Below are positions 1 to 10,435 of a stretch of 64,000 bases of DNA, piece by piece; the first letter of the stretch is position 1; each line of letters opens with the position of its first letter. The stretch spans positions 88,394 through 152,393 of the forward strand of contig NZ_BAOP01000013.1 of NCBI RefSeq assembly GCF_000344135.1. The letters are read 5' to 3'. The translations under genes were made by a program, and so were the position numbers. Below the pieces are notes generated by a model, which saw only the letters and a list, made by a program, of their open reading frames with translations, had not been told where the DNA came from and ran no database searches. The DNA comes from Gordonia malaquae NBRC 108250 (GTDB lineage Bacteria > Actinomycetota > Actinomycetes > Mycobacteriales > Mycobacteriaceae).

Positions 1-1996
<1,996 letters not shown>

Positions 1997-2002
1997 CACC
2001 CT

Positions 2003-2052
2003 CCCGCTGGGCGGATGACGGACTACCCGCTCATCCACCCGGCGGGTTCTTC
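2003..2052 (+). terminator. Hairpin between hsaC and hsaB
   Basis: Arms at 2003-2018 and 2031-2046 form 15 pairs (one G-U) with one mismatch around a 12-nt loop. A pyrimidine/T-rich run follows. It has the shape of an intrinsic terminator or attenuator inside the hsaA-C-B operon. Whether it terminates, or stabilises the upstream mRNA, cannot be told from sequence. Confidence 0.6.
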
Positions 2053-2084
2053 TTTCTTTCAGACGACAACACGAAAGAGATCGC

Positions 2085-2660
2085 ATGGCACCGCAATCGC
2101 CGTACGGCACCGACGAATTCGATTCCCGACAGTTCCGGACGGCGATGGGGCAGTTCTGCACCGGCGTCACGGTCATCACGACGCTCGATGCCGACGACAA
2201 TCCCGTCGGCTTCGCATGCCAGTCGTTCGCGGCGTTGTCGCTCGACCCGCCGCTCGTCATCTTCTGTCCGATGAAGACCTCGCGCACGTGGCCGGTCATC
2301 GAAGAGCGCGGATCGTTCGTGGTGAACATCCTGTCGAACCGGCAGCAGGACGTCAGCGCGACGTTCGGCGCTCCCGGTCAGGACAAGTTCTCGAAGATCG
2401 AATGGGACCCGTCACCCGCCGGGCTGCCCGTTCTGCGGAACAGCCTCACCTGGGTGGAGTGCACGGTCGAGACCGTCAACGACGGCGGCGATCACCACAT
2501 CGTGATCGGTCGTGCCAACGTCCTCGGCGAGGTCTTGCAGGACAAGCCGCTGCTGTTCTACCGGGGCGGATACCTGTCCACCGAGCATCCGCGGGTGACA
2601 CCCGCTCAGGAGGAGCTCGAGAACTTCATCACCTGGAACGGTGGCGACACATGGTTGTGA
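2085..2660 (+). CDS. hsaB: Flavin reductase HsaB
   Basis: Reductase component of the two-component 3-HSA hydroxylase; it supplies reduced flavin to HsaA. The 191-residue protein has the flavin-reductase-like split-barrel pattern from start to end (GQFCTGVTVITT near the N-terminus, ACQSFAALSLDPPLV around residues 46-60). ATG 2085 follows a GAAAGAG ribosome site. It is separated from hsaC by a strong hairpin, so its level may be set independently. Its last 10 nt overlap the next gene. Confidence 0.93.
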   Translation: MAPQSPYGTDEFDSRQFRTAMGQFCTGVTVITTLDADDNPVGFACQSFAALSLDPPLVIFCPMKTSRTWPVIEERGSFVVNILSNRQQDVSATFGAPGQDKFSKIEWDPSPAGLPVLRNSLTWVECTVETVNDGGDHHIVIGRANVLGEVLQDKPLLFYRGGYLSTEHPRVTPAQEELENFITWNGGDTWL

Positions 2661-3841
2661 ACGAACCGACCTCGGTGACCAAGCCGTTCACCGACGCGAT
2701 CGCCCAGGCCGAGTCGATGGTCGCCGCGGCGGAGTTCGCCGAGACCGACGCCGACCGCGCCGAGGGGCTCGACTACCTCGCGGGTGGAATCTCGTCGATC
2801 CTGCAGCTCGCCCGCTCGCACAGCAAGAGTCACCCGTACTTCGTGACGTCGACCGGCCCGTATTCCAAGATGGGTCTGGACAACCCGGACACGCTTTACT
2901 ACCACGCGACCGTCGAGCCGGACGCCACGTATGTGGTGCGCGGAGTGCGCGGCAGCACCGTCGACCTGAGCTTCCAGGTGCTGCGCGGCGACTACACGCC
3001 GACGAACGTCCCCGGCGGTGACGACGCGTTCGACGACCGGCGCATCACCCTCGACGAGGACGGAGCGTTCGAGATCACGTTCGGTCCTGCTGTCGCCGAC
3101 CCAGGACCCGGCTACTTCGTCCTGGGTGAGGGCGCCTCGATGCTCGCAGTGCGAGAGGTCTACGGCGACTGGGCGAGCGAGACCAAGGGGTCGGTGACCA
3201 TCGAGCGCGTCGACACCGTCGGCACCGCTCCCGAGGAGCCCGACACCGAGAAGGTCGCCCGCCGCTATGCGATCGCGGCAAAGATGCTGACCGCGCGCAT
3301 CAACACGTGGTTCAACTTTCCGAAGTGGTTCTACCTCGACGAGCCGGTCAACACGTTCACCGCGCCGCGCACCACGCCCGGCGGACTGTCGACGCAGTAC
3401 TCCTCGGTCGGGCACTTCGATCTGCCCGCGGGGAAGGCGATGATCGTCACGGTCCCGAAGTCGGACGCGCCCTACCAGGGCTTCCAGCTGGGCAGCCTCT
3501 GGTACATCTCGCTCGACTACGTCAATCATCAGACGTCGTTGAACTCGGCGCAGGCTCAGGTCGACCCGGACGGCAACATCCGCCTGGTGATCTCGGCGAA
3601 CGACCCCGGCGTCGCGAACTGGATCGAGACCACCGGCCGCAGGCGAGGCATCCTGCAGTTCCGCTGGCAGCGCACCGATGTCCCGATCGGCCCCGAACTC
3701 GGCCCGACAGCGGTGGTCGTCGACGACACCGACGTCGCCGCTCACCTCCCGTTCGCCGAGTCGAATCGGATCGACGCCGACGGCTGGGCGCAGCGGATCG
3801 CAGTCCGCCAGCGAGCCTTCGCCCGCCGAATGCTCGGCTGA
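2651..3841 (+). CDS. DUF1214 domain protein
   Basis: A 396-residue protein resembling the DUF1214 family in its C-terminal half (LYHATVEPDATYVV, then TPGGLSTQYSSVGHFDLPAGKA and a final FRWQRTD-type stretch). No enzymatic role is established for the family, and I see no signal peptide or membrane helix. ATG 2651 overlaps the end of hsaB by 10 nt; GTG 2657 is an alternative. This coupling puts it in the steroid operon, together with an SDR and a sulfotransferase, so action on a steroid or CoA intermediate is a reasonable inference. Confidence 0.75.
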   Translation: MVVNEPTSVTKPFTDAIAQAESMVAAAEFAETDADRAEGLDYLAGGISSILQLARSHSKSHPYFVTSTGPYSKMGLDNPDTLYYHATVEPDATYVVRGVRGSTVDLSFQVLRGDYTPTNVPGGDDAFDDRRITLDEDGAFEITFGPAVADPGPGYFVLGEGASMLAVREVYGDWASETKGSVTIERVDTVGTAPEEPDTEKVARRYAIAAKMLTARINTWFNFPKWFYLDEPVNTFTAPRTTPGGLSTQYSSVGHFDLPAGKAMIVTVPKSDAPYQGFQLGSLWYISLDYVNHQTSLNSAQAQVDPDGNIRLVISANDPGVANWIETTGRRRGILQFRWQRTDVPIGPELGPTAVVVDDTDVAAHLPFAESNRIDADGWAQRIAVRQRAFARRMLG

Positions 3842-3862
3842 CTCTCCAACCGATCCCGGGTG

Positions 3863-3881
3863 CCCGAGCGCAGTCGAGGGA
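3863..3881 (+). repeat. Interspersed GAGCG-AGTCGA repeat, copy 1
   Basis: CCCGAGCGCAGTCGAGGGA in the 59-nt gap between the DUF1214 and SDR genes. It is the same core found at 33441, 38863, 52238 and 62169. Confidence 0.7.
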
Positions 3882-3900
3882 CCCATCGAAAGAGGAAACA

Positions 3901-4680
3901 ATGTCTCTACTGCAAGACAAAGTCGTCGTCGTCTCCGGCGTCGGGCCGGGACTCGGTCGGTCGTTGTGTCTGCGCGCCGCCGCGCACGGCGCGCGCGTGG
4001 TGCTCGCGGCCCGGACTCAGTCCAGGCTCGACGACGTCGCCGCCGAGGTGCGGGACGCGGGCGGTCAGGCGCTTGTCGTCCCGACCGACATCACCGATGA
4101 TGCGGCTGTCGATTCCCTCGTCGAAGCGGTGACCGCCGAGTACGGCGCCGTCGACGCGTTGATCAACAACGCCTTCGCGATGCCGTCGATGAAGCCGCTC
4201 GCGCGCACCGACTTCGACCAGATCACGTCGAGCCTGGACCTGACGGTTCTCGGCACGTTGCGTGTCATCAAGGCGTTCACGCCCGCGCTCGAGGCGTCGA
4301 AGGGCTCGATCGTCAACATCAACTCGATGGTGATCCGGCACTCGGAGCCGCGGTACGGCAGCTACAAGCTCGCGAAGTCGGCGCTTCTGGCCATGTCGCA
4401 GTCGCTCGCCACGGAGCTCGGCCCGAAGGGGATCCGCGTCAACAGCGTCGCTCCCGGCTACATCTGGGACGACCAGCTCAAGTGGTACTTCGGTGAGATC
4501 GCCAAGAAGTACGGGATCACCGCCGAGCAGGTGTATGAGCAGACGGCGTCCAAGAGCGACTTGAAGCGGCTGCCAGAGCCCGACGAGATCGCGGACGCGG
4601 CGGTGTTCCTCGCATCGTCGATGGCGGCCCCGATCACCGGCCACACACTCGACGTGAACTGCGGTGAATACCATGACTGA
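3901..4680 (+). CDS. Short-chain dehydrogenase/reductase
   Basis: Classical SDR oxidoreductase, 259 residues. An N-terminal Rossmann motif (SGVGPGLGRS, about residues 12-21), N89-N90-A91, catalytic S142 and the Y155-xxx-K159 pair are all visible. An AAAGAGGAAA ribosome site precedes ATG 3901. The substrate is unknown. Position in the hsa operon, and overlap with a sulfotransferase gene, suggest a steroid hydroxyl/keto conversion (inference). Confidence 0.88.
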   Translation: MSLLQDKVVVVSGVGPGLGRSLCLRAAAHGARVVLAARTQSRLDDVAAEVRDAGGQALVVPTDITDDAAVDSLVEAVTAEYGAVDALINNAFAMPSMKPLARTDFDQITSSLDLTVLGTLRVIKAFTPALEASKGSIVNINSMVIRHSEPRYGSYKLAKSALLAMSQSLATELGPKGIRVNSVAPGYIWDDQLKWYFGEIAKKYGITAEQVYEQTASKSDLKRLPEPDEIADAAVFLASSMAAPITGHTLDVNCGEYHD

Positions 4681-5809
4681 GCCCCGTACTTCCGTCGGAA
4701 CCGTCGAGGATCTGCACGCTGCCGCCACCCGCACGGTGGGACTCGACGACTTCGGCGACCAGGACTACCTGCCCGCACTCGCCAAGCTCCTGGAGTCGTA
4801 CCGGGTGGACGCCGGGCTCACCGAGCTCGGCAGCAAGATGTTCCGGTTCTTCCTCAAAGGCGCGCTGATCGCGCGACTTCTCAGTGAAGCGGGATGGAAG
4901 AACAACCCGCAGTACGTCGACGTTCCGATCGAGCGGCCGGTGTTCGTCACGGGCCTTCCCCGCACCGGCACGACGGCCCTGCACCGTCTGCTTGCGGCCG
5001 ACCCCGCTCACCAGGGACTCGAGATGTGGTTGACGGAGTTCCCTCAGCCGCGTCCGCCTCGCGACACGTGGGAGGACAATCCCGTCTTCCAGCAGATCGA
5101 GGCGGGCCTCAATCAGCATCATGTGGAGAACCCGGAGTTCATGGGCCTGCACTACATGAGTGCCGGTGAGGTGGAGGAGTGCTGGCAGCTGCTGCGTCAG
5201 TCGGTCATGTCGATCTCGTACGAGTCGCTCGCGTACCTTCCGACGTATTCGGCCTGGCTTGCCGAGCAGGACTGGACACCCGCGTACCAGCGGCATCGTC
5301 GAAACCTGCAGTTGATCGGCCTCAACGATCCGGGCCGACGCTGGGTGCTGAAGAATCCGAGCCATCTGTTCGCGCTCGACGCGCTGATGGCCGCGTACCC
5401 GGACGCCTTGATCGTGCAGACTCATCGCCCGCCGGAGACCATCATCGCATCGATGTGCAGCCTCGCCGAGCATGCGACGGAGGGGCATTCGACGGTCTTC
5501 ACGGGAGATCGCATCGGCCAGACGCAGCTCGACCTCTGGTCGCGTGGGCTGCGGTCGTTCTCGGAGGCGAGGGCCAAGTACGATCCGGCCCAGTTCGTGG
5601 ACGTTCAGTTCGACGAGCTCCGCGCCGACCCGTTCGCCGCTGTCGGCCGGGTGTACGACGCTCTCGGCACTCCGCTGTCGGCGGAGGGGCGTGCAGCGAT
5701 GGTGGCGCTCGACGCCGACTCCAAGTCGGGCGACCGCAAGCCGCAGCACAAGTATTCGCTCGCCGACTACGGTCTCACCGCCGAGCAGGTTGCGGCCGCT
5801 TTCGCCTGA
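4673..5809 (+). CDS. PAPS-dependent sulfotransferase family protein
   Basis: A 378-residue protein of the Sulfotransfer_3 type, which transfers sulfate from PAPS to a hydroxyl. The 5'-phosphosulfate loop is visible around residues 93-102 (TGLPRTGTTA), and a later conserved stretch RWVLKNPSHLF is typical of the family. ATG 4673 is preferred over GTG 4664; it overlaps the SDR stop codon by 8 nt, so the two are probably coupled. PAPS would come from cysD-cysNC at 12904-15656. The acceptor may be a steroid or lipid (inference). Confidence 0.82.
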   Translation: MTEPRTSVGTVEDLHAAATRTVGLDDFGDQDYLPALAKLLESYRVDAGLTELGSKMFRFFLKGALIARLLSEAGWKNNPQYVDVPIERPVFVTGLPRTGTTALHRLLAADPAHQGLEMWLTEFPQPRPPRDTWEDNPVFQQIEAGLNQHHVENPEFMGLHYMSAGEVEECWQLLRQSVMSISYESLAYLPTYSAWLAEQDWTPAYQRHRRNLQLIGLNDPGRRWVLKNPSHLFALDALMAAYPDALIVQTHRPPETIIASMCSLAEHATEGHSTVFTGDRIGQTQLDLWSRGLRSFSEARAKYDPAQFVDVQFDELRADPFAAVGRVYDALGTPLSAEGRAAMVALDADSKSGDRKPQHKYSLADYGLTAEQVAAAFA

Positions 5810-5841
5810 CGGCCCTCCTGATGTGGCGGATATCCCACACC

Positions 5842-5861
5842 TAGAGTTCGGTTGACCGAAC
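5842..5861 (+). promoter_or_regulatory. mntH promoter with 16-bp inverted-repeat operator
   Basis: GTTCGGT-TG-ACCGAAC at 5846-5861 is a perfect 7-bp inverted repeat. It overlaps a TAGAGT -10 hexamer (5842-5847) and the expected transcription start near 5854. A repressor bound here would block the promoter. MntR, a DtxR-family Mn(II) regulator, is the obvious candidate, but this is inference from the target gene. Confidence 0.6.
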
Positions 5862-5887
5862 ATTCTGATTCGATCTACCCTTACCTC

Positions 5888-7120
5888 GTGTTGAAACAAC
5901 GAACTGCCGGGCGGATGCGATCAGTGGGCCTGCTCGGCCCCGCGTTCGTCGCGGCGATCGCCTATGTCGACCCCGGGAACGTTGCCGCCAACATCACGGC
6001 AGGTGCCAAGTACGGGTACCTGCTGGTCTGGGTGCTCGTCGTCGCGAACGTGATGGCCGTGATGATCCAGTACCAGTCGGCCAAGCTCGGTGTGGTGACC
6101 GGCCGGACGCTGCCGGAGACGATCGGAGGCCGGCTCGGTCGTCGTGCTCGGATCGCCTACTGGATGCAGGCGGAGGCCGTTGCCGGCGCCACCGACATCG
6201 CCGAGGTGATCGGCGGAGCGGTGGCGCTTCATCTGCTGTTCGGATTGCCGCTGCCGCTCGGCGGGGCCATCGTGGGCGTGGTCTCGATGGTCCTGCTCAC
6301 GGCCGCCAATCGGAGATTCCAGCGGAGGTTCGAGGCGATCATCGTGGTGCTGCTGGCAGTGATCGTCGTCGGGTTCATAGCCGGTCTGCTCGTCGAACCG
6401 CCCGCAGCGGGTGACGTGCTCGGTGGACTGGTCCCTCGTCTGCAGGGCACCGAGACCGTTCTGCTCGCCGCGTCCATGCTGGGCGCAACGGTCATGCCGC
6501 ACGCGATTTATCTCCACTCCTCGCTTGTGGTCGACCGGCACGGCCGATCGATCGGCGAAGGCCGGATCACGTCTTTGCTGAAAGCCACGCGAGTGGACGT
6601 GGTGATCGCGCTGGTCGTCGCGGGGACGGTGAACATCGCGCTCCTGGTCCTGGCAGCCACGAGCCTGTCCGGGCGAGAAGGCACCGACACCATCGAGGGC
6701 GCGCACAGTGCAGTGCGCGACGCGCTCGGCCCGGTCGTCGCGGTGATCTTCGCGGTCGGCCTGCTCGCGTCGGGCATCGCATCGACCTCGGTCGGAGCGT
6801 ATGCGGGTGGAGCGATCATGTCTGGCCTCATCCGGCGTCGCATCCCGATGCTCGTCCGCCGATCGATCACCCTGGTACCGGCGATCATCGTGCTCGCCGC
6901 GGGTGTCGATCCGACGATGGCTCTTGTGATCTCGCAGGTGGTGTTGAGCTTCGGCATCCCGTTCGCGCTCATCCCGCTGCGCCGCTACACCTCCGACAGT
7001 GCGCTGATGGGCGCGTTCGTCGACCGGGCGCCGCTGCGCTGGGGCTCGTTCGCCTCGGTCGTGGTGATCGTGGTCCTCAACGTCGCACTTCTCTTCCTCC
7101 TCGCTACCGGCGCGGGATGA
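5888..7120 (+). CDS. mntH: Nramp-family Mn(II)/divalent metal transporter MntH
   Basis: Proton-coupled divalent metal importer of the inner membrane. The signature DPGN occurs in the first helix (VAAIAYVDPGNVAAN) and MPHAIYLHSS in the sixth, with about 11 hydrophobic segments, as expected. The start is uncertain. TTG 5852 lies inside the operator and at or before the predicted transcription start, so it is unlikely. GTG 5888 (410 residues) and ATG 5915 both leave the first helix intact. The gene is monocistronic, convergent with the acyl-CoA dehydrogenase cluster. Confidence 0.9.
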   Translation: MLKQRTAGRMRSVGLLGPAFVAAIAYVDPGNVAANITAGAKYGYLLVWVLVVANVMAVMIQYQSAKLGVVTGRTLPETIGGRLGRRARIAYWMQAEAVAGATDIAEVIGGAVALHLLFGLPLPLGGAIVGVVSMVLLTAANRRFQRRFEAIIVVLLAVIVVGFIAGLLVEPPAAGDVLGGLVPRLQGTETVLLAASMLGATVMPHAIYLHSSLVVDRHGRSIGEGRITSLLKATRVDVVIALVVAGTVNIALLVLAATSLSGREGTDTIEGAHSAVRDALGPVVAVIFAVGLLASGIASTSVGAYAGGAIMSGLIRRRIPMLVRRSITLVPAIIVLAAGVDPTMALVISQVVLSFGIPFALIPLRRYTSDSALMGAFVDRAPLRWGSFASVVVIVVLNVALLFLLATGAG

Positions 7121-7142
7121 GTTCGCGCCAGTAGCGACATGG

Positions 7143-7206
7143 AATGTGCACGTGAGCGGGCATACGAGGAGCTATAGGCCCGCGTACATCCGCTCACGTG
7201 CACATT
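7143..7206. repeat. Perfect 17-bp inverted repeat between convergent genes
   Basis: AATGTGCACGTGAGCGG (7143-7159) is exactly reverse-complemented at 7190-7206, with a 30-nt spacer. It fills the gap between mntH and the converging fadE-type gene. It may work as a bidirectional terminator, but there is no U-run, so it could equally be a genomic palindromic repeat. Confidence 0.7.
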
Positions 7207-7225
7207 TCGCACGCGTGGGTGACGG

Positions 7226-8314
7226 TCACAAGGTGACGAGCTGCAGGGCTTCGTTGGGGCGACCGAACAGCTGAGCGTCGGCCTGTGCTCGTTTGAAGAA
7301 GAGCCCGATGTCGTGCTCCCAGGTGATGCCGATCCCGCCGTGCAGTTGGACGGCTTCGCCGGTGATGCTCATGTACTGCTCAGAGCAGTACACGTGGGCG
7401 GTTGCGGCGAGTTCGGCAGCGTCTGAGCGGCCTGCGACGACGGCGTCGATCGCCGCAGCCGAGATCGACCGCATCGCCTCGACACCGACATACATGTCGG
7501 CCATCCGGTGCTTCAACGCCTGGAACGACGCGAGGGTGCGCCCGAACTGTTTGCGGGCCGAGGTGTACTCGACTGTCAGGGCGAGAGCGCGTGCAGCGCC
7601 GCCGACCTGCTCCGCCGACAACAGCGCCCAGGCGAGCGTCCGGATGCGCTCGGCGATGTCGCCGGGCGCGGTGATCGCAGTCGACGGCGTCTCGTCGAAC
7701 GACACACGGGCGATCGCGCGAGTCGGGTCGAGCAGTGGCAGCGGCGTGACAGTGACACCCGGCGCCGATGAGTCGACCTCATGCAGTGTCAGGTGCGACG
7801 ACAGCGCGCCGTCCCGGCCTGCGAGCACGATGAACGTGTCGGCTGTCTCACCGTCGAGAACGTATTCGGCGGTGCCGGACAGAAGTCCGGCCTCGGCGGT
7901 CACTCCGGGCACAGCCCATCCGGCGTGCGACGCCCAGCAGAGAGCCCCGATCGTCTCACCGGAAGCGAGACCCGGCAGCAGGCGAGCTGCGGCCTCAGCG
8001 TCACCGGACGCCAGAACGGCGCCTGCGGCGAGGACGCCGGAGGAGAACACCGGCACCGGCGAGAGCGTGGCGCCGAGTTCCTCTACCGCCAGGGCGGCCT
8101 CGGCCCACGACGCGCCTGCCCCGTCGTATTCCTCGGGAACAGCGAGGGCTGCGACGCCGATCTCGGCGCACAGCGTTCCCCACAGATCGCGGTCGATGCG
8201 ACCGTCAGCCTGCATGGCCCGACGGACGGCCTCGGAGTCGGAACGCTTCCGCAGCACGTCACGGATCGAGTCGGCCAGTGCCGCGCGGTCTTCCGCGCTG
8301 ATCGGGGATGTCAC
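7226..8314 (-). CDS. Acyl-CoA dehydrogenase, FadE18-like small subunit
   Basis: A 362-residue flavoprotein of the acyl-CoA dehydrogenase family. The FAD-contact stretch EYTSARKQFGRTLASFQALKH (about residue 250 on) is clear. The C-terminal Y-x-GTxEIQR motif of complete enzymes is absent (it ends HDIGLFFKRAQADAQLFG), as in partner subunits of steroid-type heteromeric dehydrogenases. Its GTG start overlaps the stop of the upstream fadE by 4 nt (GTGA). With the next two fadE genes and the hydratase it recalls the mycobacterial echA13-fadE17-fadE18 arrangement (from memory). Confidence 0.85.
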   Translation of the reverse strand: MTSPISAEDRAALADSIRDVLRKRSDSEAVRRAMQADGRIDRDLWGTLCAEIGVAALAVPEEYDGAGASWAEAALAVEELGATLSPVPVFSSGVLAAGAVLASGDAEAAARLLPGLASGETIGALCWASHAGWAVPGVTAEAGLLSGTAEYVLDGETADTFIVLAGRDGALSSHLTLHEVDSSAPGVTVTPLPLLDPTRAIARVSFDETPSTAITAPGDIAERIRTLAWALLSAEQVGGAARALALTVEYTSARKQFGRTLASFQALKHRMADMYVGVEAMRSISAAAIDAVVAGRSDAAELAATAHVYCSEQYMSITGEAVQLHGGIGITWEHDIGLFFKRAQADAQLFGRPNEALQLVTL

Positions 8315-9270
8315 AACGTCTCCAGAATCCGTGCGCGGTGGTACGCGGGGGTGCCCCAGGCGGACAACAGCGCACGGGTCTTCGTCAGATAGAGCGAGAG
8401 ATCGTGCTCGGCGGTGTAGCCGATCGCGCCGAGCACCTGCAGCCCGCGGCGCGAGGCCAGGTAGGCGGCTTCGCCCGCTGCGACCTTCGCCGCCGCGATG
8501 TCGCGCGCGACGTCGGTGCCCTCGGGCGCCTGGCCGTCGAGGCCGACTGCGGCGCCGTGGACGAGTGGGCGGGCCATCTCGATGGCGATCGCCACGTCGG
8601 CGAGATGGTGCTTCACAGCCTGGAACGAACCGATCTCGCGCCCGAACTGCTTGCGCGATTTCGCGTAGTCGGCGGCCATGTCGAGCATCGCCGATCCGAG
8701 CCCGAGGAACTGTGCGGCGGTGGCGAGCGCGCCGAGGTCGGCGGCCGCTGTGGTGTCGGCGTCGCCGATGCGATCGCCCGCGGTCAGTTCGGCCACGCGT
8801 CGGGTCGGGTCCACCGACTCGAGGAGCTCACCGTGCGACGCGGTGAACACCGCGCCGTCGGCCAGCAGATATGGCGTGGCGACGTCGGGGTTCGTTGCTC
8901 GTGGTGCGACCGGTGCGAGGGCGCACGTCGCGGGCGTTCCGGACAGCAGTGCGTCCAACTGCGACGAGGCGCCGAGCGTGGACGGCACGACGGCGAAGGT
9001 CTCGCTGACCGGGCCCGGCAGTGCAGCGCGTCCGACGCGTTCGAGGGCGACCACCATCTCGGTGGCTCCGGCGCCGCTGCCGCCGATCTCGTCGGGGACG
9101 ATCAGGCCGGTGATCCCGGCGTCGGCGAGCTGACGGTAGACGGCGAGAGCAGGTGCGGTGTCGCCGTTGTCGGCCCACGCGCGTGCGACGGCGATGCCGC
9201 CCGCGCGTTCGAGGATGTCGTCGACCGTCTGGGCGAGATCGGTGTGGATGTCGTTGAGCAGGAAGTCCAT
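8311..9270 (-). CDS. Acyl-CoA dehydrogenase, short form
   Basis: A 319-residue acyl-CoA dehydrogenase-fold protein, shorter than the usual 380. It keeps the SRKQFGREIGSFQAVKHHLADV region, and its end YTAEHDLSLYLTKTRALLSAWG matches the partner-subunit style. It lacks the C-terminal GTNEIQR signature. ATG 9270 is 2 nt after the stop of the upstream gene, so translation is probably coupled. It is a candidate non-catalytic partner of the 385-residue enzyme. Substrate unknown; a steroid side-chain or C/D-ring acyl-CoA is inferred from the operator upstream. Confidence 0.85.
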   Translation of the reverse strand: MDFLLNDIHTDLAQTVDDILERAGGIAVARAWADNGDTAPALAVYRQLADAGITGLIVPDEIGGSGAGATEMVVALERVGRAALPGPVSETFAVVPSTLGASSQLDALLSGTPATCALAPVAPRATNPDVATPYLLADGAVFTASHGELLESVDPTRRVAELTAGDRIGDADTTAAADLGALATAAQFLGLGSAMLDMAADYAKSRKQFGREIGSFQAVKHHLADVAIAIEMARPLVHGAAVGLDGQAPEGTDVARDIAAAKVAAGEAAYLASRRGLQVLGAIGYTAEHDLSLYLTKTRALLSAWGTPAYHRARILETL

Positions 9271-9272
9271 GA

Positions 9273-10430
9273 CTATCGATCTCCGCGGGGCAGGCCGAGG
9301 AGTCGCTCGGCGATCACATTGCGTTGAATCTCGTTGGTGCCGGCGTAGATCGGGCCCGACAGCGAGAAGAGGTATCCGTCCGACCACGAACCGGCGAGTT
9401 CGGCGTCGGCGCCGAGCAGATCGAGCGCGGTCTCGTGGGCGGCGATGTCCCACTGCGACCAGAACACCTTGTTGATGGACGATTCGAGACCGAGTTGTCC
9501 GCCCGCGGCCAGTCGGCTCACCGTCTGGTAGGTCGACAGCTCGTAGGCCCGAGCCCCGATCCACGCATCCGCGACAGCTTCGTCGGACGTGGGGACCTCG
9601 TCGCGCCGGCTACTCCACAGCGCGACGAGGCGGTCGGTGGCGGCGAGGAAGCGGCCGGGGGAGCGCAGCGAGAGGCCGCGCTCGTTGGCGGCGGTGCTCA
9701 TCGCCACCTTCCAGCCGTTGTTCACATCGCCGATCACCCCGGACTCGCCGGGGTTGGACGGGTCGTCGGGGACGAACACGTTCTCGAGGAACAGTTCGGC
9801 GAAGCCCGCCTCGCCGTCGAGCTGCGCGATCGGCCGGACGGTGACGCCCGGTGCGCGCAGGTCGAACATGAAGTAGGTGATGCCCTTGTGGCGCTGGGCG
9901 TCCTTGTCGGAGCGGAACAGGCCGAAGCCCCAGTCGGCGAAGCTGGACCGCGAGCTCCAGGTCTTCTGGCCGTTGAGCAGCCAGCCGCCTTCGGTGCGGG
10001 TGGCAGTCGACCGCAACGACGCGAGGTCGCTGCCCGCTTCGGGCTCGCTCCATGCCTGACCCCAGATGTCTTCCGACCTGGCCATGCGCGGCATGATCCG
10101 GGCGAGCTGCTCGGGGCTCGCGTGCTCGAACAGCGTCGGCGCCAGCAGGAAGATGCCGTTCTGGCTCACGCGTCCGGGAGCGCCCGAACGGTAGTACTCC
10201 TCTTCGAAGATCAGCCAGTGCAGCAGAGGGACGTCCCGGCCGCCGAACTCTTCCGGCCAGGAGACCACCGACAGTCTGGCGTCGGCCATCTTCTGCTCCC
10301 ACGCGCGGTGGGCCTCGAAACCTTCCGCGGTGTCCATCGAGGGGAGCGGCTCAGTCGGAACGTTGGCGTCGAGCCACGTCCGGACTTCGGTGCGGAACGC
10401 CTGCGCGGCGTCGTCGAACAGCAGATCCAT
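9273..10430 (-). CDS. Acyl-CoA dehydrogenase, FadE17-like catalytic subunit
   Basis: A full-length, 385-residue acyl-CoA dehydrogenase that oxidises an acyl-CoA to the enoyl-CoA. Family motifs are in order: WGQAWSEPEAGSDLASL (about residues 125-141), the FAD/substrate region, and C-terminal YAGTNEIQRNVIAERLLGL. The Glu in NERGLSL is a possible catalytic base of the isovaleryl-CoA dehydrogenase type (inference). ATG 10430 follows the echA stop by 5 nt. It probably pairs with one of the two shorter subunits downstream. Confidence 0.9.
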   Translation of the reverse strand: MDLLFDDAAQAFRTEVRTWLDANVPTEPLPSMDTAEGFEAHRAWEQKMADARLSVVSWPEEFGGRDVPLLHWLIFEEEYYRSGAPGRVSQNGIFLLAPTLFEHASPEQLARIMPRMARSEDIWGQAWSEPEAGSDLASLRSTATRTEGGWLLNGQKTWSSRSSFADWGFGLFRSDKDAQRHKGITYFMFDLRAPGVTVRPIAQLDGEAGFAELFLENVFVPDDPSNPGESGVIGDVNNGWKVAMSTAANERGLSLRSPGRFLAATDRLVALWSSRRDEVPTSDEAVADAWIGARAYELSTYQTVSRLAAGGQLGLESSINKVFWSQWDIAAHETALDLLGADAELAGSWSDGYLFSLSGPIYAGTNEIQRNVIAERLLGLPRGDR

Positions 10431-10435
10431 GACGA

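Noticed and set aside
5852..5887. TTG start for mntH at 5852
   Set aside because: It lies inside the operator and at or before the predicted transcription start.
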